Positions 26,556-34,670 of a DNA stretch of 64,000 bases are shown piece after piece. The DNA is from Parachlamydiales bacterium (lineage in GTDB: Bacteria; Chlamydiota; Chlamydiia; Chlamydiales; Parachlamydiaceae): positions 1 to 64,000 of the forward strand of contig JAGVJP010000011.1 in assembly GCA_020051075.1 (NCBI GenBank), read 5' to 3'. The notes below the pieces were generated by a model. It searched no databases, was not told the DNA's origin, and saw only the letters and a list, made by a program, of their open reading frames with translations. A program made the position numbers and the translations under genes. Each line of letters begins with the position of its first letter. Positions within the stretch are counted from its first letter, which is position 1.

Positions 26556-26858
26556 AGGGACAAAAGGGCCTAAGGGAAAGGGGACAAGGGACTTAAAACA
26601 GGATAAGCAAAAGGGACAGAACAGGATAGGCAGGATAGGCAGGATCGCTTCGCGGCAGGATAAGGAAAATGACAGGAAAATTTAGGCAAAAGTCTAACAA
26701 AAAAATAGAGAAAAATCTGTTTCATCTTAGCATCATTATCTATCCTGCCGCGAAGCGATCCTGCCTATCCTGTTTTAAGTCCTTTACGTCCCTTTTTAGG
26801 TCCCTTTGGTCTCTTAGGTCCTTGAGGTCCCTTGTCCCTTTCCCTTAGATCCCTTTTC
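26556..26858. repeat. Composite AGGGAC / CAGGATAGG inverted repeat
   Basis: Outer arms are made of AGGGAC and CTAAGGG words (26556-26595 against 26780-26858). Inner arms are CAGGATAGG words around GATCGCTTCGCGGCAGGATA (26600-26664 against 26740-26785). The loop is about 75 bases of AT-rich sequence. It shows two word families nested in one hairpin and fills most of the gap 26484-26944. Confidence 0.9.
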
Positions 26859-26944
26859 CAGTCTATTAATAACAAAAACTTAAAAATAACTAAATATATC
26901 TTATTGTATAATTGGGAATAAAACTTAATTGTTTTTGGTTTTTT

Positions 26945-27286
26945 ATGAATGTGAATATATTTAATGATTACATAAAACTGAATCAGATTCTAAAAAAACT
27001 AGAGGATACTAAAGAACCATTAAATGAAAAAGCTCTAGATAAAGTCATTAACAATGTGATGGTAAATATTGTTCAATTGATCAATCATAACCAACCAGGT
27101 GTGATTTCCCAAACTGAGGGTCTAACCGAAGGAATCTCAGAAGTCCTTGTTAGATTAGCTCATCAATTAGAATTTTATAACAATCAAAATAGTTCAATCA
27201 ACGATTTAGTTCAGGATATTTTATCTGTTCGAACAACGCTTGAACATCCTCCTCCAGTGCAAGAAAAAAAAGTGAAATCGAACTAA
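26945..27286 (+). CDS. Hypothetical protein
   Basis: A 113-residue, AT-rich frame starting MNVNIFNDYIKLNQILKK, mainly helical (VINNVMVNIVQLINHNQ) with a charged Pro-rich tail. The start is set by the ATG after a T-rich stretch; no strong ribosome-binding site is seen. It ends just before the ankyrin gene, in another frame, and may be co-transcribed with it. No family is recognised; a chaperone-like or effector-partner role would be guesswork. Confidence 0.45.
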   Translation: MNVNIFNDYIKLNQILKKLEDTKEPLNEKALDKVINNVMVNIVQLINHNQPGVISQTEGLTEGISEVLVRLAHQLEFYNNQNSSINDLVQDILSVRTTLEHPPPVQEKKVKSN

Positions 27287-27345
27287 AAATTGGATTTTTC
27301 TGCGATATTAACTCACCTGACCACAACGGCGCAATCGCATGGGAA

Positions 27346-30030
27346 TTGGGGTTGTCGATAAAATATCGCAAACCATTCATCACGACCCGTTCGATGCTGC
27401 AAGGGACGAATATTTCGAACCTTGTACAGACAAACAAAGCAAGTGGAGCACCGGAAATCATCCCTCAAAAGCTAAGTGTAGCAACAGAGTTGGAACAGCT
27501 GCTGTTAAACAGCCACGAGGAGTGGGAGATTTTCCAACAGTTAGATCCTGAGCACGGAGAGGAGTTTCTTGTATTTCTACCAAAATCGTTGAAACCAGAA
27601 TACTCTGGCATGGAAAAGCTCCGAGCCCTTGATTTCGCGACTGATGGATCGCTAGGACAAACGACATTATCCAAAGCATTTGAGAGGCCGAAGAGAGGCG
27701 GAAATATTCAAGCCTTCTTCCGGCTATTTACCCCCACCCCTCAATTGGATAAGCTATTCTATACTGCAGGACATGGGAACGACTCTTCTGTTGCAGCGCT
27801 CAATCATCAAGACTACAAAGCATACCTCGATTTTTTAGAGCAGCAGCTTTGTAAGGGGTTAATCATCTCATCTTGCTATTCGGGAGGCGAAACGTCTTTA
27901 TTAGCGATGCCGAAAAAGAATGAAAAAGAGGTCGCCAGTTTCGATGACGATCCAAAAAATCATACATTCACCACTCTTGTACGATCCATAGGCGATTTCC
28001 CTACCCTCTCTTACCAGGAAGCAGAAGAAAATCTAGGGGAGTTTTACGATAATGTCTCTGCATTTTTAGAGAGCAGCACACCAAAAACTCTCGCACACTT
28101 CCGGCATGTTCTTGAAAAGGTCGAAAAAGAAAAAACTAAAGCTGATATTAACTTAGTCAAAATCTATTTCCCACATTCTAAAGGTACTTCTGGAGGGTTT
28201 CGTTCAGTCGGAGAACATGGAAAAGGATTTGCCTTGACTTATCACCTCTTAAAAAGAAGGGAACTTGAATCAAAGAAGATTCAAGGTTTAACAGAACCAA
28301 ACAAATTACAGGTGATTGAAGTAGAGAATAAGAGCCTTGTCGAAGTCCATCCACTTGTTACAGAACTCCCCCTTGTTTTCAAAGGCCCGCCTCCTGTCCT
28401 TCTCTCAATGATTCCAGGAGATGCCCATCATACCATCAAATCAATCGCTGTTGAAGAAGGTTCGTCGGAACAATTTATTAATAAAACAATTGATTTTCAC
28501 AAAAACAATTTCATCTCTGCTTCAAAAGGTTTTTTTGTTGGAAGCATCACTTCCACCGACCAACAATACCATGAAGTAGCTCTTTACATCTCTCCTGATA
28601 GGTGCCACTGTGTCTACCGTCAAGGTGATGCCTACTTCCTTTCTGATGGCACGACAACGCGATCGATTACCCCTTTTCAACATGCGTTAGCAGTCCGAGA
28701 AATTGCAGCAGCAACGACTCCTGATGAACAAGCCATTCGTTCATCCTCCGCAGGGCAAGAAAGTGAAAAAGACTTTCTAGAATCCCTTGATGGGGAAATA
28801 TTCTGGAGCGCTGCGCCCTATTCAGAGAGTGAACTAGAATACAGAAATTTAGCTTCTCAATTAGATCGGTTAATCTCAGAAGGAGAGATCACCGAAACAT
28901 ACAACGCATGGAATTTGACACAGGAAGATAAACAAAGCCTTGTGTTCTATTTACTATCCGAAGAATACTTGAAAGAGGCAATCGACATTTTCTTGAAAGA
29001 AAACATGGATCCAAACATGACAAATTTCAACGGAACCCCCATTCTAACCTTAGCCCTAACCTCTGACCATTCAGGCTTTTTCAATCATCTACTCATCAAT
29101 GGAGCTAATCCTAATGCAAAAGACCCTGCCAATAATGGGTTTTCCCTTCTCCACTATGCTGTCATGGAAAATAAAGAAGTTGAACTGCATTTGCTTCTCA
29201 ATCACCCTAACATTGACATCGACATCAGAGACAACGATGGGCGGCCTCCAGTCGTCTACGCAGCAGATCGTTTCGACGTGTTAAATTTACTTTGTGCAAG
29301 AAATGCCCCTCTTAATAGCATCATTGAGACACAAGAAGGTAAAATAGCGGAACAGAAAATAACCCCTCTCGGATTGATGGTAAGTCTTAGAGAAAACAAT
29401 TCCATCCGAAACTTGCTGAGACATAAAGCAGCTGACCCCAATGCAGGAACGCCATCTGCACTTGTTCTCGGCTTTTACAACAACGACGCTGAAATCATCA
29501 AACTGCTTCTTAAAGCAGGCGGAAAACCTTTTAGACAAACAGTCAATGGAGTTGTTCCCTTCAATGAAGCTCTGATGTGGAGCTCTCCAGAGATCGTAAA
29601 CCTGCTGCTAAAGAGATATGGTGTTCGTCTTGACATTGAAGACGGGAATGGGATCTCTCCACTTTTTGCAGCGTTATTTTCAGGGAATAAAAAAATCATT
29701 AAACAAATGATGAAACGGAAAGCTCCTATTCCACAAGTGATCAGCAAAAACAATCAAGAACTGCTGGAAATTTATATAAAAAGATGCCTGATTGCTGGTG
29801 AGCATGCTTCGATCAAACAACTTTTGAAATGGAATGATTCACAGTCAGAAGCCTTCAACTATGTTATTGGTAAATACCTGTTTGAGCAAGCGCCTGAACT
29901 TTTAGTTAAATATATGGGTTCAGGTTTAATCAATCCTATTGTAAAATCTCAGGATGGCACATCGCTGCTCGATGAAATTCTCAACCAAACTGAACCCCCC
30001 TCGCAAAAGGATGTAAATGAAGAAGATTAA
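27346..30030 (+). CDS. Ankyrin-repeat protein with caspase-like (clan CD) protease motif
   Basis: The 894-residue frame (from a TTG at 27346; the first ATG is 27394) has an N-terminal domain with FYTAGHG (His143) and, 34 residues later, LIISSCYSGG (Cys177). This His-Gly then Ser-Cys-x-Ser-Gly order is the catalytic pattern of caspase/legumain/gingipain-type cysteine proteases. A middle domain follows (about 330-470). Ankyrin repeats, from about 550 to 810, include NGFSLLHYAVMENKEVELHLLLN and NGISPLFAALFSGNKKIIKQM. There is no Sec signal. Such a combination fits a host-directed effector, which is inference. The frame is open upstream to 27244 without an ATG, so the true start is uncertain. Confidence 0.85.
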   Translation: MGLSIKYRKPFITTRSMLQGTNISNLVQTNKASGAPEIIPQKLSVATELEQLLLNSHEEWEIFQQLDPEHGEEFLVFLPKSLKPEYSGMEKLRALDFATDGSLGQTTLSKAFERPKRGGNIQAFFRLFTPTPQLDKLFYTAGHGNDSSVAALNHQDYKAYLDFLEQQLCKGLIISSCYSGGETSLLAMPKKNEKEVASFDDDPKNHTFTTLVRSIGDFPTLSYQEAEENLGEFYDNVSAFLESSTPKTLAHFRHVLEKVEKEKTKADINLVKIYFPHSKGTSGGFRSVGEHGKGFALTYHLLKRRELESKKIQGLTEPNKLQVIEVENKSLVEVHPLVTELPLVFKGPPPVLLSMIPGDAHHTIKSIAVEEGSSEQFINKTIDFHKNNFISASKGFFVGSITSTDQQYHEVALYISPDRCHCVYRQGDAYFLSDGTTTRSITPFQHALAVREIAAATTPDEQAIRSSSAGQESEKDFLESLDGEIFWSAAPYSESELEYRNLASQLDRLISEGEITETYNAWNLTQEDKQSLVFYLLSEEYLKEAIDIFLKENMDPNMTNFNGTPILTLALTSDHSGFFNHLLINGANPNAKDPANNGFSLLHYAVMENKEVELHLLLNHPNIDIDIRDNDGRPPVVYAADRFDVLNLLCARNAPLNSIIETQEGKIAEQKITPLGLMVSLRENNSIRNLLRHKAADPNAGTPSALVLGFYNNDAEIIKLLLKAGGKPFRQTVNGVVPFNEALMWSSPEIVNLLLKRYGVRLDIEDGNGISPLFAALFSGNKKIIKQMMKRKAPIPQVISKNNQELLEIYIKRCLIAGEHASIKQLLKWNDSQSEAFNYVIGKYLFEQAPELLVKYMGSGLINPIVKSQDGTSLLDEILNQTEPPSQKDVNEED

Positions 30031-30229
30031 TCCCCAAAGTGATCTCCCTTCTCTAGAAAAGGGATGTTGGTATTGCGAAAGCAGCACCGGAGAACAGGTT
30101 TTTTCTAAGGAGTTCGATACATATCTACATCTCAAATGCTTGATTAACCAGTTGTCTGAGAATCCTGAAGATCCAGAAGCCCGGCTTTTGAAAGAAGAAT
30201 TAGAGGCTGTAATATTAGAATCCATTTGA
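30017..30229 (+). CDS. Small putative zinc-binding protein
   Basis: A 70-residue frame overlapping the end of the ankyrin gene by 14 bases, implying translational coupling. CWYC near residue 17, together with YLHLKC near residue 40, could bind zinc. The C-terminal half is an acidic helix. No family is recognised. Overlap and composition make it likely to be a real partner gene, perhaps expressed with the protease-like protein, but the case is moderate. Confidence 0.5.
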   Translation: MKKINPQSDLPSLEKGCWYCESSTGEQVFSKEFDTYLHLKCLINQLSENPEDPEARLLKEELEAVILESI

Positions 30230-30251
30230 TTTTGCTCGAGATTTTTTAGGA

Positions 30252-30617
30252 TTTTCGCTTCGCTGCCCCCGCCTACAACGCAGAGATCCGTTATAAGCCA
30301 TACTTGTATCCACATCTTTTTGCAAAACTCTTACCCCTCTTGCAGCCCTTCGAGGCTGCGATAGTTAACTTGTTCATACCCAGGGCGTTGCCCTTACCAT
30401 TACCCTGGGCTGTTGCAGTTTCAGTCCTTCGGATTGGTTGTGTTGCTATAGCCCGAAGGGCTCAAAATTGCAACAGCCCAGGGCAACGCCCTGGGTATGA
30501 ACAAGTTAACTATCGCAGCCTCGAAGGGCTGCAAGAGTGCAAAGGTTTTAGACTGATACGTATGGCAAAAAGATGTGGGTACAAGTATGGTTATAGGCGG
30601 GGGCAGCGAGGCGAAAA
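30252..30617. repeat. 366-bp inverted repeat between convergent genes
   Basis: Outer arms TTTTCGCTTCGCTGCCCCCG (30252) and its complement ending at 30617 continue inward, with small mismatches, through ACTTGTATCCACATCTTTTTGC. An inner block follows, CTTGCAGCCCTTCGAGGCTG and GTTCATACCCAGGGCGTTGC, which pairs with 30470-30535. The central loop is itself imperfectly palindromic around GCCCGAAGGGC. It fills the gap between the small plus-strand gene and the CbrC-family gene. Its GC-rich composition differs from its surroundings. Confidence 0.92.
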
Positions 30618-30676
30618 GACAAAAAAGCTCGACGAAAGCAAATTGGATCTCTATTTTTTCACAGCCTCTTACTCAG

Positions 30677-31254
30677 TTAGGAGTAAGCGATGTCGTAAAG
30701 TTCTTTTTTACAATGTCGGCAAAGAAATAGATGAATTTCCGGATCATCTACTACAGACTCATCTGTTGGGATATTTTCTATTAATTGATCCCACATCCCT
30801 TCATCCCAGCCTAATTCTTGCAAAAGAAAGTTCTTTTGTTCTTCATTTAGGCCTTTCAAGTACTTTGCATCAGCCAATCCGTGATATTCGCACGCGTCCT
30901 CGCAATGGGCAGCCCAATTGCAATCTTGCCTGGACATGTAACTTGGTGTTCGATATTGCACTTCATCGATAATCGACTTAGCGACCTTGTCATTGTATAA
31001 GGCTAAGGGTGAACAAAAATCGGCGTCAAACTTGGCTGCCGCACTGCCATCTGCAATACACCATGGACAAAGAGCGTCATCTAGATCTTCAAGCGAATAA
31101 ACCGGGCCTGTATAGATGTATCCTCGCTTCGATTGCAGCAAGCACAACATTCATCGCTTTTCTTTATGCTGCCAGTTTTTAAAGGATCAGGGTGATAGAT
31201 AAATTGTGGGAAGGGAGGATTTTGGCTTAGATCTGTCTCTTGATCACGATTCAT
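30677..31254 (-). pseudogene. CbrC/UPF0167-family gene with a frameshift
   Basis: The distal frame has GYIYTGPVYSLEDL and LCPWCIADGSAAAKFDADF, strongly conserved in the CbrC/UPF0167 family. The expected N-terminal part (FIYHPDPLKTGSIKKSDECC) lies in another frame, starting with the ATG at 31252-31254. The two frames join if one A is restored in CGAAGCGAGG near 31118-31125, so a one-base deletion, or a sequencing error, breaks the gene. The start overlaps the upstream MBL stop codon as ATGA, indicating translational coupling. The distal frame alone could begin at the ATG at 31150 but would lack part of the zinc-binding Cys set. Confidence 0.85.
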
Positions 31255-32006
31255 AGTTCGAAGCTCTGTCCCTTTTTGACAAAGCCTCTAAATCCATCTG
31301 CTCGAGCATCAGGAAGAGGGAGTGGCTGGTAATGATATAGCCACATCTTATTTTTTATTTCAGGGCTTAATCCTTTCAGTTCAGTATAATGAGCATGAAC
31401 ACCGCTCCTTTCTGAGGAGATTTCACAATCTTGAAAAATAACGTCTACTTCTTGATATAAAGGGAGTAGAACTTCCGGTGTGAATTGTGTATCTGTAGTA
31501 ATCAGGAATGTTTGTTCATCCCCCTTCACAACTAGTCCATAACAAGGCATTAATTTTGAGTCTTTTTTGATATGCACGGTCTGAAAAATTTTAATGTCGT
31601 GCTGCTCCCAGAAGAATTGATGATTTTCTATCTCATGAACGTCAAAAAAGGTTGAAAGCTCAATTTTTTCATCCTGGAAGGGGTTCAAAGAAACAGAAAG
31701 AATCTTCCATAAACACTCCTTCAAAGCGGGATGAAGGTATAAATTGGGCTTAGAAGAAGGAGAGGCAAATTTTTTCCTAAAAGCTAACCATTCTAAACCT
31801 CCACAATGATCTGCATGGAGATGGCTGATATAAACAGAATGAATATCTTTATAGGACAGGTTAAGATCATCTAACGCCAACCGAGCATCTGATCCGCAAT
31901 CGATCAAAAGTTTCTTGTGAGAACCGGTTTCTAAGATCATATTAGAATGGTAATTTCCCTGTCCGACAGTGAATGCAGACCCTGTTCCAATAAAAGTTAG
32001 TTTCAT
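31251..32006 (-). CDS. MBL-fold metal-dependent hydrolase
   Basis: The 251-residue protein opens with MKLTFIGTGSAF and has ISHLHADHCGGLEW (metal-binding HxHxDH near residues 62-67), LITTDTQF with the bridging Asp, and a later HAHYT. These are features of the RNase Z/PqqB-like metallo-beta-lactamase branch, which includes phosphodiesterases and hydrolases with varied substrates. It lacks the long arm expected for tRNase Z, so it is probably not the tRNA 3'-processing enzyme. It overlaps the CbrC-family gene by four bases in one operon. The substrate is unknown. Confidence 0.85.
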   Translation of the reverse strand: MKLTFIGTGSAFTVGQGNYHSNMILETGSHKKLLIDCGSDARLALDDLNLSYKDIHSVYISHLHADHCGGLEWLAFRKKFASPSSKPNLYLHPALKECLWKILSVSLNPFQDEKIELSTFFDVHEIENHQFFWEQHDIKIFQTVHIKKDSKLMPCYGLVVKGDEQTFLITTDTQFTPEVLLPLYQEVDVIFQDCEISSERSGVHAHYTELKGLSPEIKNKMWLYHYQPLPLPDARADGFRGFVKKGQSFEL

Positions 32007-32060
32007 ATCATCTCTTTGCTAAGTGAAATAAAGACGCTACTGTAATCAGTTCATGAATAT

Positions 32061-34415
32061 TCAATCAACTGGTTTCACAACAAGATTCCGCACAGCGGTG
32101 CGGCCATAGTTATCCACGACACGCACAACATATGTGCCTGATTTCGCTTGCCAAACCAGCGACCGATCCCGCTCACTGCTGCCAATAAATTCGTCGTTCA
32201 GAAACCAATAGAGCGTCGTCACGTCGGCATCAGCAGTCGCAAAGAACAAAATAGGATTATCCGTGCTATCGTGGCGAACGGTGTAAAATAATCCTTGCTG
32301 CGGCGAGGTAATATGGGGCGGATCGCCACCCATATTGCCAATCAGAGAAAAAGCGGGATCAAAAGGAGGAGGAGTGAGCCTCTGCACACCTGCTTGAGCA
32401 AAAATATTTAATATATCCGACGGCCAAAATTCATAAACAACAAATTGCGTATCTTGATCGAAACAGCATGTTCGATATCCAGTCTTAGGATCCACAGCAA
32501 TTTCACGATGAACATCATCGGTCTTAATAGGCGATTTTCCTGGAATAAACCAGGTGCTGACCGTATGAGGACAACAAGAAGTGGGTATTAAACCAGAAGC
32601 TTCACAAACCTGGACTTTGGTTAAATTCATCTGCGGGGTGGGTTGAATTCTATCGTTCAACCCCGGGGCTTTGGCGTAGTCCAGATGGGCAATTTCAACT
32701 AGATGCCGGTATACAGCTTCAATAATATTAAAAAATAATGGTGCAGCAGCAGTCGTCCCAATAAACGATGGATTACTTTGGCTGTTAAAATTGCCAATCC
32801 AAAGCCCTAGGACATAAGGTCCAAACACTCCCACAGACCATGCGTCTCGATATCCTGATGAAGTCCCTGTTTTCCAGTATACATGCAATTGCTTATTCAA
32901 CGCCTCGTTTACTGCATATGGCCGTGGAGTATCGCACAGCATATCCAACGTCAAGAAACTCGCTTCCGGACTTAATAGGCGCTCACCTTCTATTACAGGT
33001 TGTTCCATAACCGTACGTAAGGGCTTCCAAACCCCTTGATTAGCCAGCATGGCGTATAAGGCGACTAATTCCTCCATGGTCACTTCTGCACTGCCCAACG
33101 CTAAGGATAAGCCATAGGTTTGTTCTGGCTTTAATCGGCTCACATGAGCTTGCTGTATAAGCTGATATAGCGAAGGATTTTTCAACTGTTCTGCTAGATA
33201 AATTGCCGGGATATTCCGGCTTAAGATTAGTGCTTCTTTAGCTTTTATTGGACCAAGGAAATCATTGTCAAAATTTTCCGGATTATAATCACGGAAGCTG
33301 GTCGGAGCATCCTTCAAAACTGTATAAGGATGAATAATACCTTGATCAAGGGCAAGAGCATAAATGAAAGGTTTCAACGTCGAACCTGGAGAACGTTTAG
33401 CTCTTGTGCCATTAATCTGGCCTCCAATCGATGCATCGAAATAATCCCCTGAGCCGATTAACGCTTTCACCTCCATATTGCGGGCATCAACTAACATCGC
33501 AGCAGCGTTGTTGATTCCAATCATTTTTTGCTGCTCGAGATATTGTCGAACCATATTCTCAAGCAATGTCTGCAACTGTAAATTTATCGTCGTCCTGACC
33601 TTTTTCTGATGATGAATTCGTAAAATGCGATCCACAAAATGGGGTGCAAGAAAAGGGAGATTTTTTTTCGTTAATTGCAAGGGAAGCTTTAACAGATTTT
33701 TATTCACATTATCTTCAGGATGATGCTCAACCCAGCGCTGAAAAAGTCTGTGATAGGCTTTATGGAGATCATCTTGAAGAGGAGAAGCTGGCAGACGGCG
33801 TCTGGGATTTTGCGGCACCACACTCAACCTTAGGGCCTCTGCCAGATTCAATTGACTCGCTTGTTTGTTGAAATAAATCGTGCTGGCTGCCCCGATGCCC
33901 TCAATATTGCTGCCGTAGGAGGCAAGATTCAGATAGGCTTCTAGAATCTCATTTTTAGAATAAAACAACTCCAGCTGCAAAGCTTTTAGGATTTGCCAAA
34001 GTTTCCCGCTCATCTCTTTAGAGTGGATGCCATAACGGATCCGCGCCACCTGCATGGTGATCGTCGACGCACCGAACTGACGTGTGTTCAAAACATAGGT
34101 CTGCCAGGCAGCTTTAATCATAGCGATGGGATTTACTCCCGGATGTTGAAAAAAATATTGATCTTCCTGCAATAAAGTCGCCTGGACGATCAAAGGAGAG
34201 ATTTGATCCAAAGGTGTGTGTAAACGATATTTATCATCGGAAGAAAGGGTGATGCGCAATAAATGATGCTGCTCATCAAAAACAGCCTGTGAAAAATCGA
34301 TCCCATCCAATAAAGGAGGCCGCGAAATAAACAACCTGCATACGAAGAAAAGAAAACAAACACCAATAACGCCTAAAACACATGTCACAGCTATTCGAAC
34401 AATACGTTTACACAT
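32061..34415 (-). CDS. pbpC: Penicillin-binding protein 1C
   Basis: The 784-residue protein has a TM anchor (about 10-30). Its GT51 glycosyltransferase domain carries LLQEDQYFFQHPG and FGASTITMQVAR. The transpeptidase domain carries SPGSTLKPF (Ser345), SRN and KTGTSSGYRDAW, and the C-terminal BiPBP_C-like domain ends it. This is the PbpC layout for peptidoglycan polymerisation at the inner membrane. The ATG at 34415 follows AGAAGG. Between the transpeptidase and the VCEASG block it contains about 20 extra residues (VYRHLVEIAHLDYAKAPG) encoded by a half copy of the intergenic palindrome at 2825-2984. It lies downstream of the alpha-2-macroglobulin gene, as in other bacteria. Confidence 0.93.
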   Translation of the reverse strand: MCKRIVRIAVTCVLGVIGVCFLFFVCRLFISRPPLLDGIDFSQAVFDEQHHLLRITLSSDDKYRLHTPLDQISPLIVQATLLQEDQYFFQHPGVNPIAMIKAAWQTYVLNTRQFGASTITMQVARIRYGIHSKEMSGKLWQILKALQLELFYSKNEILEAYLNLASYGSNIEGIGAASTIYFNKQASQLNLAEALRLSVVPQNPRRRLPASPLQDDLHKAYHRLFQRWVEHHPEDNVNKNLLKLPLQLTKKNLPFLAPHFVDRILRIHHQKKVRTTINLQLQTLLENMVRQYLEQQKMIGINNAAAMLVDARNMEVKALIGSGDYFDASIGGQINGTRAKRSPGSTLKPFIYALALDQGIIHPYTVLKDAPTSFRDYNPENFDNDFLGPIKAKEALILSRNIPAIYLAEQLKNPSLYQLIQQAHVSRLKPEQTYGLSLALGSAEVTMEELVALYAMLANQGVWKPLRTVMEQPVIEGERLLSPEASFLTLDMLCDTPRPYAVNEALNKQLHVYWKTGTSSGYRDAWSVGVFGPYVLGLWIGNFNSQSNPSFIGTTAAAPLFFNIIEAVYRHLVEIAHLDYAKAPGLNDRIQPTPQMNLTKVQVCEASGLIPTSCCPHTVSTWFIPGKSPIKTDDVHREIAVDPKTGYRTCCFDQDTQFVVYEFWPSDILNIFAQAGVQRLTPPPFDPAFSLIGNMGGDPPHITSPQQGLFYTVRHDSTDNPILFFATADADVTTLYWFLNDEFIGSSERDRSLVWQAKSGTYVVRVVDNYGRTAVRNLVVKPVD
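32652..32713. repeat. Half palindromic element inserted in frame in pbpC
   Basis: Sixty-two bases from ATCGTTCAACCCCGGGGC to CTAGATGCCGGTATA match one arm of the palindrome at 2825-2984 with about four differences. It includes the complete core CAACCCCGGGGCTTTGGC. In the pbpC frame it encodes about 20 residues between the transpeptidase and C-terminal domains without a stop. Confidence 0.93.
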
Positions 34416-34440
34416 CACAAACCTTCTCAAAAAACTGGAA

Positions 34441-34670
34441 CCTCCACAAATCATGAGGAACAGGATGGGCAAAAGGGACAAAACAGGATAGGCAGGATCG
34501 CAAGCGGCAGGATAGGCAGGATAAAAAAAACAATTTTACAGGATGGGGAAGATGAGAAGGATGGGTATGAATAAAAAATTATATCATTTATCTTATTTAT
34601 CATTATCTTTCCTATCCTGCCTATCCTGCCGCTTGCGATCCTGCCTATCCTGTTTCTCATGATTTGGAGG
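34441..34670. repeat. CAGGATAGG inverted repeat between A2M and pbpC genes
   Basis: The left arm (CCTCCACAAATCATGAG then CAGGATAGG words around GATCGCAAGCGGCAGGATA) pairs with the right arm ending CTCATGATTTGGAGG at 34670. The loop of about 80 bases is AT-rich. The right end overlaps the last codons of the alpha-2-macroglobulin gene and the left end lies 25 bases ahead of the pbpC start, so any read-through transcript must cross it. Confidence 0.9.

Noticed and set aside
31030-31150. CbrC-family protein starting at 31150
   Set aside because: The conserved YHPDP and Cys-rich N-terminus is encoded upstream in another frame with a coupled start, so the shorter frame is the remains of a frameshifted gene.
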